Shown here: positions 43,250 through 51,661 of the stretch, one piece after another
Position numbering within the stretch: position 1 is the first letter of the stretch
Layout of the letters: each line of letters opens with the position of its first letter
Assembly (NCBI GenBank): GCA_963674955.2
Contig: CAXXKR010000004.1
Coordinates: forward strand, 1,925,861-1,989,860
Reading direction: 5' to 3'
DNA from: G963674955 sp963674955
GTDB taxonomy: Bacteria > Desulfobacterota > Desulfovibrionia > Desulfovibrionales > Desulfovibrionaceae
Length of the DNA: 64,000 nucleotides
Program-made: the position numbers and the translations under genes
The notes under the pieces: generated by a model
Told to the model about the DNA's origin: nothing
Database searches by the model: none
What the model saw: the letters and a program-made list of their open reading frames with translations, nothing else

Positions 43250-44641
43250 TTACTCGTCCTTGGGCAGAAGATGCTCGGGAACGTCCAGCATCTTGATCAC
43301 CAGCGGCTTGAGGAAGGACCAGCGGATGCCGATTTCATACTCTTCCTCCAGGTCGCGGATGGCGTCCCAGCAATTATGGCAGGGCGCGATAACGAGCTTG
43401 CAGCCCGTGTCGATGATCTGCTCCATCTTCTTGCGCAGGGCCATGTTGCGCTGGGGGCGGTACAGGCCGATGCCGTTGAAGCCGCCGCCGCCACCGCAGC
43501 AGTAGTTGTGCTCCTTGGAGGGGGCCATCTCAACAAAATAGCCGGGCTCCACGATATAGCTGATGATCTCGCGGGTGACGTTCTTCAGACCCTGGTTGCG
43601 CACATAGTTGCAGGAATCCTGCAGCGTGACCGGTTCCTTGATGCGCTTGGCCGGATCGATCTTGAGCTTGCCGGTCCGCAACGCCTCGGCCAGCCATTCC
43701 ACATAGTGGATGTAGGGCACGGGGGGCTGTCCGTCGGGCCGACCGGTCCAGTAAGGACCTTCGATGACGGTGGCGCGGTGCGCGTGGCCACATTCGGTGC
43801 CGATGGCCCGTTTGGGCCTGAGGCGCTCAATGGCGTCGTATACGTTCTGAACGTTGTCCTTGCAGCATTCCCAGTCACCGGCGAACATGGACAGGGAAGT
43901 CTGCTCCCAGCCCTCGGAAGGCACGGTCCAATTTTCGCCGGCCACGTGAAAGAGAATGGCCGCTTCAGCCACGTCTTCCGGGTAGTGCTTGGGCTCGCGG
44001 GCGTTGCAGGTGTACATGATGTCCGCATCTTCCTTGTCGATGGGTATTTCAAGACCCGGCCATTCATCGGCATTTTCATCGGCCATCCATTCGCAGGTAT
44101 CGACCCAGTCTTCGGTGGTAACGTCCATCTGGGCGCGGTACACGCGGTGCATGCCGGAACCGATCTTGAGCTCCCAGGGCACGAAACCCTGGGAATAGAG
44201 CAGGCCGCGCAGGTAGCCGAACATGACGCCCATGTCGATGCCGTGGGGGCAGTACATGCCGCAACGGTTGCAGCAGGTGCACTTGGACCAGGCGGTTTCC
44301 ATGCACATCTGCATGAAGGCGTTGTCGACCTTGCCTTTTTTCTTGACGATCTGGCCAAGGGTGGACTGGATCTTGTAGGACGGGACCTGTTCGGGCACGC
44401 GTCCATTGACCTGGTAAAGAAAACAGCTCTCGGCGCACAGGCCGCAGTGGGCGCATATCTCGAGCCAGGTCTTGACCCTGGATTTCATGGTCTTCTGGAT
44501 GGCGCCCCAAAGCTTGTCGGCGTCCACATCCAATTGGTCCATTTCAGCGTAGTATTGCTTTCCGCCCTTGTCCGACATGGTCAGCTTGAGCTGCTCGTCG
44601 GTATTGATGGGCGTCTTGTTGCAAAGTATTCCTTCAGGCAT
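43250..44641 (-). CDS. hmcF: HmcF, CCG-domain iron-sulfur subunit of the Hmc complex
   Basis: The 463-residue protein faces the cytoplasm and is related to the HdrD/GlpC heterodisulfide-reductase family. The first ferredoxin-type site is C63, C66, C69, C73 (CAHCGLCAESC, followed by Phe, not Pro). The second is C121, C124, C127, C131 (CTCCNRCGMYCP). Two CCG-type cysteine-rich domains follow, with DSCNYV and NYCCGGGGG in the last. It should accept electrons passed through the membrane subunits. It lies 40 bases after hmcE. Confidence 0.92.
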   Translation of the reverse strand: MPEGILCNKTPINTDEQLKLTMSDKGGKQYYAEMDQLDVDADKLWGAIQKTMKSRVKTWLEICAHCGLCAESCFLYQVNGRVPEQVPSYKIQSTLGQIVKKKGKVDNAFMQMCMETAWSKCTCCNRCGMYCPHGIDMGVMFGYLRGLLYSQGFVPWELKIGSGMHRVYRAQMDVTTEDWVDTCEWMADENADEWPGLEIPIDKEDADIMYTCNAREPKHYPEDVAEAAILFHVAGENWTVPSEGWEQTSLSMFAGDWECCKDNVQNVYDAIERLRPKRAIGTECGHAHRATVIEGPYWTGRPDGQPPVPYIHYVEWLAEALRTGKLKIDPAKRIKEPVTLQDSCNYVRNQGLKNVTREIISYIVEPGYFVEMAPSKEHNYCCGGGGGFNGIGLYRPQRNMALRKKMEQIIDTGCKLVIAPCHNCWDAIRDLEEEYEIGIRWSFLKPLVIKMLDVPEHLLPKDE

Positions 44642-44681
44642 TTTGCTTCTCCATTCTGAGCAGGCTATTTAACACGCCTGG

Positions 44682-45359
44682 TTACCAGGCCATGTCCGAG
44701 CCCTTCATGCCGCCGCGCTTGATGCCGTAGTCCATGCCCAACTGCATGCGGGACATGAAAAACAGAATGACGTGGCTGAGCTTGGTGAAGGGCAGGCACA
44801 AGAGCCAGATTTCGCCACTGATGATATGGGCCATCAGCCAGAAGTCGTAGTCACCCATCTCGTACCGTGCGATCAGGCCGGTGATGAAGGGCATCACGGT
44901 GATGACGATCAAAAGGTAGTCGTAAAAGGTGGTGATGATGCGCACTTCAGGGAAGGCAATCCGGCGAAGGATCATGAACAGTCCGCCCACCAGGCAGGTC
45001 CAGGCCAGCACGTCCACCACGGAGGAGGGCAATGCGGGCAGGCTGATGCCGAAGGCGTTTTTGAGCATCACGTTATGGGCTTCCAGGAAGATCGGGGTGA
45101 CCAGCAGCCCGATGTGGAAACCGAAGAAGATGATGGTGAAACCGGGGCGCACACGCCACAGCCGGGCCTTGAACGGGATGATAAAGGCCAGGATGGAGAT
45201 GAAAGCTCCCCGTAAACCGTATTTCATGTTGGGGCGATAAGCCACTCGGTCGAGCTGCCAGTGAAGTCCTCTGACGTACATCACTGCGCGAACGAGCAGG
45301 CCGCCTAAGCTGACGAGAAATGTCGCCCAGAGCATCGGCCCTGTCAGGAAATCGTACAT
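44682..45359 (-). CDS. hmcE: HmcE, NarI-like cytochrome b membrane subunit
   Basis: The 225-residue protein has five predicted membrane helices of the NarI/DsrM type. Histidines in helices (FFGFHIGLL, MAHIISGEIW and KLSHVILFF) are candidate haem b ligands. It should carry electrons from HmcC/HmcA through the membrane to HmcF. The N-terminus (MYDFLTGPMLWATFLVSLGG) and length fit HmcE of D. vulgaris. It is placed between hmcD and hmcF. Confidence 0.9.
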   Translation of the reverse strand: MYDFLTGPMLWATFLVSLGGLLVRAVMYVRGLHWQLDRVAYRPNMKYGLRGAFISILAFIIPFKARLWRVRPGFTIIFFGFHIGLLVTPIFLEAHNVMLKNAFGISLPALPSSVVDVLAWTCLVGGLFMILRRIAFPEVRIITTFYDYLLIVITVMPFITGLIARYEMGDYDFWLMAHIISGEIWLLCLPFTKLSHVILFFMSRMQLGMDYGIKRGGMKGSDMAW

Positions 45360-45412
45360 TTCCGCTTCTCCTTGATTGTCATATCGTTAATCTGAAAACG
45401 ATGGCCTTGCGG

Positions 45413-45544
45413 CTAGTCGTCCTTTTTGTTGCCACCCATGAGGAACTGCCAGTAGAGGGTGGCGCCCACGAGAATTCCGCCCATGATCAGGTACACGACA
45501 CCCTTGGTGAATGTGTAGTAGTCTTGGATAGTAAAGAATTCCAT
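45413..45544 (-). CDS. hmcD: HmcD, 43-residue membrane subunit
   Basis: This short gene starts MEFFTIQDYYTFTKGVVYLI, has one membrane helix (VVYLIMGGILVGATLYWQFL) and ends NKKDD. GGAGG lies 8 bases before the ATG. Its position between hmcC and hmcE and its size match HmcD of D. vulgaris, a small single-helix subunit. It is below the length cut-off of most gene finders. Confidence 0.85.
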   Translation of the reverse strand: MEFFTIQDYYTFTKGVVYLIMGGILVGATLYWQFLMGGNKKDD

Positions 45545-45556
45545 ATTGGCTACCTC

Positions 45557-46732
45557 CTAGTGTTCGCCCTTGTAATCAGGATGCTCGAAGAAGATGGGCA
45601 TCCTGGTGGTGATGAACCGGAAAACAAGTACGCCGATGGTGACCACGAACAGGGAGATGGTGATCTCGCCCCAGCTCGGGAAGTACCGCTCTGCCGAGGG
45701 CAGATGGTAGTTGAAGGCGACTATGGAGATGTTGAACCGGTTGACGACTATGCCGAGGACGGTGATGCCTGCGGCCCATTTGATCAAGGTGATGTTCCTG
45801 TCCCGCACGCCGACCGCATAGAGGAAGGAGGGCAAGGCCACGAAACCGAGCATTTCGACCAGGTACCACGCGCCGTAGCCGGTGGTCAGGTAATGCCAGT
45901 TGTTGTCGTAGGCCAGGCCGATGAGCTTGATGGAGAAATAGCCGAACAACACGAGGGAAGCGGCCTTGCCAAAGCCGAGAACAAGGCCGTCGTGGTTGCT
46001 CAGGTACTCCTTATCCATCATGCGGTGCATTGGCTTGTGGGAGAGGGTCCCTTCGAAGATGACCATGGACAGACCGGCACAGATGCTCGAAACGAAGAAA
46101 AAGACCGGCAGGTACGGGGAGTACCACAACGGGTGCAGCTTCGAGGGGGCGATGGTGAACAGCGCGCCCAGGGAGGATTGGTGCAGAGTGGACAGAACCA
46201 CGCCGAAGATGGTCAGGGCCAGGGTCATCTTGACCACGATGTTCCGTATCTTCTTCATGCCGAGCCACTCGAACATGGCCGGAGTGAATTCGATGAACAG
46301 CACGGTCAGGTACAGGAACACGCAAAGACCCACTTCAAAGAGCAGGGAAGTGGTGCCCTGCTGGACGAAGATGGGGTAAGGCAGACGCCACGGACGGCCC
46401 ACATCGTAATGCAGGGCGAAGACCACCAGGGCATAGCCGAGGAATGCGGTCAGGATGGCCGGGCGAACACCCGAATGAAACTTTTTGAGACCGAACACGT
46501 AGCAGGCGGCCGAGGTGGTGTAGCCTCCGGCTGCCAGGGCGACGCCGCACATCAGATCGAAACCGATCCAAATGCCCCACGGGTTGTTCTGGTCAAGGTT
46601 GGTGACGGCTCCAAGGCCGCCGGTGAAACGCATCACCGTGACCACAAGTCCGGCAATGAGAATGATTCCAGCAATGATATTGAACGGCGTGAAGATGGAT
46701 CTCTTCTCGGCCGCAATGGTGTCGACAGACAT
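45557..46732 (-). CDS. hmcC: HmcC, NrfD/PsrC-like quinol-type membrane subunit
   Basis: The 391-residue protein has about ten membrane helices. The N-terminal ITPFNIIAGIILIAGL and the segment PWGIWIGFDLMCGVALAAGG match NrfD-like subunits, which pair with a periplasmic iron-sulfur subunit. It probably receives electrons from HmcB and passes them to HmcE or to menaquinone. The stop is 12 bases before hmcD, and the start directly follows the hmcB stop. Confidence 0.93.
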   Translation of the reverse strand: MSVDTIAAEKRSIFTPFNIIAGIILIAGLVVTVMRFTGGLGAVTNLDQNNPWGIWIGFDLMCGVALAAGGYTTSAACYVFGLKKFHSGVRPAILTAFLGYALVVFALHYDVGRPWRLPYPIFVQQGTTSLLFEVGLCVFLYLTVLFIEFTPAMFEWLGMKKIRNIVVKMTLALTIFGVVLSTLHQSSLGALFTIAPSKLHPLWYSPYLPVFFFVSSICAGLSMVIFEGTLSHKPMHRMMDKEYLSNHDGLVLGFGKAASLVLFGYFSIKLIGLAYDNNWHYLTTGYGAWYLVEMLGFVALPSFLYAVGVRDRNITLIKWAAGITVLGIVVNRFNISIVAFNYHLPSAERYFPSWGEITISLFVVTIGVLVFRFITTRMPIFFEHPDYKGEH

Positions 46733-47791
46733 CTAGGACTCCTCCTCGTTGGTTTCGGCATCCTCTGCCTTGGGAGAGAGAGCCTCTTCAACGGCCTTCT
46801 TGACCTCGACCTCGATGCGGCGCTGGCTGGCCTGTTCCGCCTTGCCCAGCTCTTCGTGGAGCTTCTTCTCGGCTTCTTCACCTGCCCGCTTCAGGGCGTT
46901 CTTGACGGCCTTGGCACGCTCTTCGTTGGCGACCTTGTCCTTGCGCTGACTCACGGCATAAATGCCACCCAGCAACACCGGCCAGAGGCCTACCACGATG
47001 GGTACGGCCGACAGGGCGCCGGCGGTCAGATCGGGAGCGGCCTGGGTGCCCAGGTCCTCGCGCAGGCCGATGTCGGAGAAGGCTTCACCGGAGATGTACA
47101 TCCAGCTGGTGCCGCCCATTTCATGCTCGCCGTAGATGTGATCCACGTACCTCTCGGGGTAGGTGTTGATGCGATCGCGGGCGATCTTGATCAAGTCGGC
47201 GCGCAGTCCGAAGGTCAGGGCCTCCTTGGGGCACTTTTCCACACAGCCGGGAAGCTTGCCCTCGGCCAGTCGTGGTGCGCACATTGTGCATTTCATGACC
47301 CGCGGGGTCAGCGGTTCGTTGTATTCGTATGCCGGAATCTCAAACGGGCAGGCGACCATGCAGTAGCGGCAGCCGACGCACACGGAGGCGTCATAGGTCA
47401 CCGCACCGTTGGGCTGCTTCTTGAACGCCCGAACAAAGCAGGCGGAAGCGCAGGCGGGTTCCAGGCAGTGGTTGCACTGCGACTTGCGGAACACCGGGCC
47501 GCTCTTGCCCTGGTATTTGTTGACCACGGTATAGGTTTTTTCATCGGTCCGACGCTTGGTGTCCAAAACAGCCAGGTCGTCGTAAGGCATGTCGGGTGCA
47601 GGCAGTTCGTTGACTTCGTTGCAGGCCTGCTCACATTTGCGGCAGCCGATGCAGCGGGTTTCGTCAAAGAGCACGCCCATGGTGTCGGGATGCGGGCCGA
47701 ATTTCTTGCCTCCGGCCTTGGCCGACACGGGAAGCGCGACGCTCGCGCCTGCGGCGCCCAACAATCCGAGGAATGTTCTGCGTAACATCAT
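46733..47791 (-). CDS. hmcB: HmcB, periplasmic ferredoxin subunit with four [4Fe-4S] sites
   Basis: The 352-residue protein has a twin-arginine-type leader (LRRTFLGLLGAAGA). Four cysteine groups follow: CIGCRKCEQAC, CNHCLEPACASAC, CVGCRYCMVACP and CTMC...GCVEKCP. A C-terminal membrane helix (IVVGLWPVLLGGIYAV) and a charged coiled-coil tail of about 80 residues anchor it. It links the cytochrome HmcA to the membrane subunit HmcC. Two adjacent ATGs compete as start, and AAGGAG favours the second, at 47788. Confidence 0.93.
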   Translation of the reverse strand: MMLRRTFLGLLGAAGASVALPVSAKAGGKKFGPHPDTMGVLFDETRCIGCRKCEQACNEVNELPAPDMPYDDLAVLDTKRRTDEKTYTVVNKYQGKSGPVFRKSQCNHCLEPACASACFVRAFKKQPNGAVTYDASVCVGCRYCMVACPFEIPAYEYNEPLTPRVMKCTMCAPRLAEGKLPGCVEKCPKEALTFGLRADLIKIARDRINTYPERYVDHIYGEHEMGGTSWMYISGEAFSDIGLREDLGTQAAPDLTAGALSAVPIVVGLWPVLLGGIYAVSQRKDKVANEERAKAVKNALKRAGEEAEKKLHEELGKAEQASQRRIEVEVKKAVEEALSPKAEDAETNEEES

Positions 47792-47803
47792 TTACTCCTT
47801 CGG

Positions 47804-49438
47804 CTAGTTGGTTTTCTTCTCGTGGCACGCGACGCAATTGGTGGCAGCGGGCTTTTCGAGCTTCATTTCAGAATGACAACTCATGCACTGGCCATGGTAG
47901 GCGGCCTTGAGGCCGGGCTTGCCTTCGACAGTGAATGGTTTGCCGTGACAGGATGCGCACTTGGGCGGCGTCTTGGTCGCGGGGCTGTTGTGGTGGCAAC
48001 TCTGACAGACGGCCTCGGGTGCGGCGTGGAAGGTAGTGGCCAGCGGGCTGTCCTTCATGCCTTCCATGAGCTTGAGCACGATCTTGCGATGCGGCATCTT
48101 GCTCGGCTGGTACTGTTCGGAGATGACTCCGATGTTCGCGAACTCCGGGATGTCGTCCACAGCGACCTGAGCCGGGCTTTGGGGACGCGCGGCGATGACG
48201 GCGGCAGCTTCGGCTTCCAGGACTTCCTTGGGAGCGGCCGCCAGCAACTTGACGCTGCCGTCCTCAGCCTTGATGTCCTTGTGACAGGAGGCGCAGGTGG
48301 TTTCGGAGATGGCCTTGGATGCGGGGCGGGCCTCATGGCAGCCGGCGCATTCGGGCTTTTCCTGTGCAACGGCGTGACAGCCGATGCAGGAGCTTCCGGA
48401 CATAACATCATGCAGGGATTCAAATGTCTTGTCGTCAGCCGGGGCCTTGACGCCCTCGGTGTGACAGGTGCGGCAGGTGTCCACTTGTCCTTCATGAAAC
48501 TTGTGGTTGAAAGCGACCGGAGCCATGCCCGTGGCCTTCTCCGGCGCTGGGCCTTCGACCTTGGGCAGCATCAGGACGGCATCGGGCTGCTTGCGCGGCA
48601 GGCGCGGCAGTTCTCCGCCCATGACCTTGAGGTTCTTGGCAAGCTCAACCTTGCGCTTGGCCACTTCCTCTACACCGTGACAACTTGCACACTGCACCGG
48701 GCCGCTGCGTTCGGCTTTCTTCTCGACGAGAGCCTGGTGGCAGGTGACGCACTGGCTGTGGAAGACCTGCTTGGTTGTCAGGTTCGCCATTTCTTCAGGG
48801 GAGTAGGCGTTGACGAAACGCCAGCCGTCTTCCTCACCCTTCTTGTAAACGGCTTTCCCGGCGGTCTCGTCCCAGGCCTTGTGGCAGGAACCGCAGTTGG
48901 TCTTCTCGCCGGCATCGGCCGGAAGTATCTTTGAATCCCAGTGGACGAAGTGGAGCACATTGTCCATGCCGGACTTGACCTGCCGGGAGATCGCTTCAGG
49001 CTTGGCCTGGTGGCAGCCGCGGCATTCGCCGACCATGGGTCCGGCCTTGAATCCCTTCTCGCCGCTCTTGACGTGACAGGTTATGCAGCCGTCGTGATAA
49101 ATGTCTTTGAGCTCGGACGCGGTCAGCTCCGGCTGACCTTCGCCATCCAGCCTGTTGAAGGTCAGGGCCATTTCGCCCTTGGCATCCTTCTTGTGACAGG
49201 ACTCGCAGCTCATGCCCTGATCCTTCAGGGCCTTGGTGTGTGCGTCGTGCTTGAACACGGCCGCAGACTGTTCGAGTGCCTCTAGTTTCGCGATGGTGTC
49301 GATCATGATCACGTCAGGTCGCCCGGCGGCCTCATCCGCCGAGCCGAGCATGCCCATGGCCTCCAAATGAAAGCCCAGCACGCCGATCATCGCGATCACG
49401 ACGACAGTCAGTCGCAGTATCCGTTTACCGTTTGCCAT
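47804..49438 (-). CDS. hmcA: HmcA, high-molecular-weight multihaem cytochrome c
   Basis: The 544-residue exported cytochrome has an N-terminal hydrophobic leader (ILRLTVVVIAMIGVLGF). I count 14 CxxCH motifs and no other cysteines. They are grouped 3, 3, 4 and 4 along the chain, and many have a spaced partner His for bis-histidine ligation. The length matches HmcA of D. vulgaris, which I recall as having 16 haems, so two sites may be absent. It exchanges electrons with periplasmic cytochrome c3 and HmcB. AAAGGG precedes the ATG. It is the first gene of the hmc operon. Confidence 0.95.
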   Translation of the reverse strand: MANGKRILRLTVVVIAMIGVLGFHLEAMGMLGSADEAAGRPDVIMIDTIAKLEALEQSAAVFKHDAHTKALKDQGMSCESCHKKDAKGEMALTFNRLDGEGQPELTASELKDIYHDGCITCHVKSGEKGFKAGPMVGECRGCHQAKPEAISRQVKSGMDNVLHFVHWDSKILPADAGEKTNCGSCHKAWDETAGKAVYKKGEEDGWRFVNAYSPEEMANLTTKQVFHSQCVTCHQALVEKKAERSGPVQCASCHGVEEVAKRKVELAKNLKVMGGELPRLPRKQPDAVLMLPKVEGPAPEKATGMAPVAFNHKFHEGQVDTCRTCHTEGVKAPADDKTFESLHDVMSGSSCIGCHAVAQEKPECAGCHEARPASKAISETTCASCHKDIKAEDGSVKLLAAAPKEVLEAEAAAVIAARPQSPAQVAVDDIPEFANIGVISEQYQPSKMPHRKIVLKLMEGMKDSPLATTFHAAPEAVCQSCHHNSPATKTPPKCASCHGKPFTVEGKPGLKAAYHGQCMSCHSEMKLEKPAATNCVACHEKKTN

Positions 49439-49623
49439 GTGTCGATCCCTTTACTCAAAAGCGTTGATGGCAATGAACCGGCCTCCTCGGCCCGTTCCCC
49501 TGGTCCCGTTACCGAGACTCTTCCGGCCCCCACGCACGGCGCATATTGCCGCGCAAAAACAGGTCTCAAATCCCTCCCGGGCAAGCAGCTCAAAAAACCT
49601 ACCTGATCGCGAGGTTTTTAATC

Positions 49624-49640
49624 CATACCGGGGCGGTATG
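49624..49640 (-). promoter_or_regulatory. Dyad CATACC-N5-GGTATG in the probable hmc promoter
   Basis: A perfect 6-bp inverted repeat with five bases between, about 185 bases upstream of hmcA. It lies just downstream of a possible TTGACG -35 box, so it may overlap the -10 region. It is a candidate operator for Rrf2 or another repressor. The ATACC...GGTAT arms resemble those seen in IscR-type sites, though the spacing is shorter. Confidence 0.4.
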
Positions 49641-49676
49641 TTATGTGTAATATGTTCGTCAAGTAGAAATTTACTT

Positions 49677-49693
49677 ATGAGAATCGTTCTTAT
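49677..49693. promoter_or_regulatory. Fur-like imperfect dyad
   Basis: ATGAGAATCGTTCTTAT is an imperfect inverted repeat. Its core matches 11 of 15 positions of the Fur 7-1-7 core TGATAATCATTATCA. It lies just upstream of the candidate hmc -35 element. Confidence 0.35.
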
Positions 49694-49743
49694 TTACCGT
49701 TTAACATGCTATCATAACTGTACAATCTGTAAAATTTAGTTTT

Positions 49744-49758
49744 TGAAAATCGTTTTCA
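49744..49758. promoter_or_regulatory. Fur-like dyad with perfect 6-bp arms
   Basis: TGAAAA-TCG-TTTTCA is symmetrical in its arms and matches 12 of 15 positions of the Fur core TGATAATCATTATCA. It lies 65 bases from the weaker copy at 49677, about six helical turns. Confidence 0.4.
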
Positions 49759-50168
49759 CTTTCCGGTTTCAGGCAAGAACTGCCAATGCTTTGCGACAAA
49801 TTTCACACAATAAAAAATGTAGACCAAAAAAGTATGTTATAAAATGGACACCGGCTGGAAAAACTACTTTTTGCCCTTAAAGCAAGCCGGGGGGCTTTCG
49901 GGTTCAGCTCAAAAAAAAGCCGCAAGACCAGCAGGCCCTTTTGAGTGGGAACAGACCCTTCCCTGAGTCTTGCCCGATTGATATCCCCCAAAAAACAAGC
50001 GCCGCATTGATTGAGGACCGAAAAAAACATAACCTTTGTGAGGAAGGCTGACTTGGCCCTCTTCAGTCAAGGCGACAATTGCCGAATGCCCGCCGGGAAA
50101 CGCCTTTGACGGATGATTGGGAACAGCGAACAATACAGTTCGGGAAACAAAGGATCAGGAGAATCAAT

Positions 50169-50369
50169 ATGACGGAAATAACAGTCAAGGGCATGACCTG
50201 CCCCCATTGCGTGGCCTCGGTGACAAAGGCCCTAGAGGACATCGAGGGATTGGAAGAGGTCCGCGTGGACCTGGCCACGGGCAAGGCCTCCTACACGGAG
50301 CGCGAACCGGTGGACATGCAGACCGTCAAGGAGGCCGTCTCCAATATCGGCTTCGAAGTGGTGGACTAA
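50169..50369 (+). CDS. CopZ-like heavy-metal-associated domain protein
   Basis: The ATG at 50169 has AGGAG 7 bases upstream and gives a 66-residue protein. It is a single ferredoxin-like HMA domain with GMTCPHCVASVTKAL (metal-binding CxxC) near the N-terminus and IGFEVVD at the C-terminus. Small HMA proteins deliver Cu(I) to CopA-type pumps. copA lies 14 kb away. The immediate downstream neighbour is selD. A longer upstream start lacks domain support. Confidence 0.88.
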   Translation: MTEITVKGMTCPHCVASVTKALEDIEGLEEVRVDLATGKASYTEREPVDMQTVKEAVSNIGFEVVD

Positions 50370-50614
50370 TTTTCAGGAACAGCATTGAAGCCTCCGGCTG
50401 CCCATTTTTATTTCGGCGGGAGACGCTTCATTCCGCGCGGCCTTTCTGGCGCGGCGTCTTCCTGCGAGCAAAACCGCGCTCCCAGCCCCGGACAGGTTCA
50501 CCCTCAGGGGACGTATCTGAAAGACGGATACGGGTCTTTGAAAACAAGGAGCAGGTCTAATCCTGTTCATTTCCTTTGAGAAATGGGTTAATGCCCTTTC
50601 CTAGGGAGTGAACA

Positions 50615-51661
50615 ATGACCAAGATCAATCTGGTTAAGAGCGTCAAGGCCGCAGGTTGAGCCGCTAAAATCGCTCCAGGGGACCTGGAGCAGGCATTGGC
50701 CGGGCTGGGCCAAAATGACGACCGGTTGCTGGCGGGCGGCGCAGGGGACAACGAGGATTCGGCAATAGTCCGATTCCCCGCAGGAAAGGCCCTGGTCCAG
50801 ACCGTGGACTTCTTCACGCCCATAGTCAACGATCCCTTCCGGTTCGGGCAGATAGCCGCGGCCAATTCCCTGTCCGATGTCTACGCCATGGGCGGCCAGC
50901 CCTACACGGCCATGAACATCGTCTGCTTCCCCATCAAGAAGATGCCCGGCTCCATCCTGAACGAAATCCTCAGGGGTGGGCTGGACAAAATAAAGGAATC
51001 CGGGGCCGTGCTGGCCGGCGGGCACAGCGTCGAGGACGACGAAATCAAGTACGGCCTGTCCGTGTCCGGCATAGTGGACCCGGACGCCTTCGCCTCCAAC
51101 AAGGGGCTTGAGCCGGGGCAGGTGCTGGTGCTGACCAAGCCCATCGGCACCGGCGTGCTGGCCACGGGACTAAAAGCCGAATGGCAGGGCCACGAAAGGT
51201 TCGAAGAGCTTTTGATCAAATGGTGTTCGCGGCTGAACAAGGCCGGCGCGGAAGTCATCCGGACCCTTGGGCTGCGCGGGGCCACGGACATCACCGGATT
51301 CGGCCTGGGCGGGCACCTGCTGGAAGTGGCCGAGGCCTCCAATGTCGCAGTGGAGTTGGAGCTGGACAAGATACCATTCATTCCCGAAGCCCTGGAGTTG
51401 GCGGGCATGGGCCTGTTTCCCGGCGGCAGCGTGTGCAACAAGAATTTCTACATGCCCCGGTGCGAAGCCGCAGAAGGGCTGGACGAACTCAAGACGGCCA
51501 TGGTCTTCGACGCCCAGACCTCGGGCGGGCTGGTCCTTGGAATTCCCGAAGACAAGTTGAATCAGGCGCGGGACATGCTGTTGCAGTCCGGCGACATGGC
51601 CCAAGTCATAGGCCGGGTTCTGCCCTTTGAAGCAGGCCAAAAAAGGATGCGCATAATATGA
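50615..51661 (+). CDS. selD: Selenide, water dikinase, a selenoprotein with in-frame UGA
   Basis: The gene starts at 50615 (MTKINLVKSVKAAG) with GGGAG upstream. It reads through TGA at 50657-50659, codon 15, as selenocysteine and continues AAKIAPGDLEQAL. The total is 348 codons, close to the usual 347. The UGA sits at the catalytic Cys17 position of E. coli SelD, before the conserved Lys (UxxK). A perfect 8-bp hairpin follows 12 bases after the UGA and fits a bacterial SECIS. The product makes selenophosphate from selenide and ATP. Conserved segments include GGAGDNEDSA, ANSLSDVYAMGGQP, LAGGHSVED and DITGFGLGGHL. The stop overlaps the next gene by ATGA. Confidence 0.93.
50672..50690 (+). promoter_or_regulatory. 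Bacterial SECIS-like hairpin of selD
   Basis: GCTCCAGG-GGA-CCTGGAGC begins 12 bases after the UGA at 50657, with the loop about 20 bases from it. This spacing and G-rich apical loop fit SelB-recognised hairpins. Confidence 0.7.

Larger units (their letters stand above)
49439..50168. other. Regulatory intergenic region between hmcA and the CopZ-like gene
   Basis: About 730 bases without a supported gene. It contains the hmc promoter, three dyads (listed separately) and AT-rich DNA at 49640-49860. A candidate -35 TTGACG for hmc is on the minus strand at 49662-49657. The rest shows no gene, repeat family or RNA that I can identify. Confidence 0.5.

Noticed and set aside
45320..47785. An 821-codon open frame on the plus strand opposite hmcC and hmcB
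   Set aside because: The minus-strand genes here are clear by motif and order. The antisense frame is a by-product of GC-rich third positions and shows no domain.
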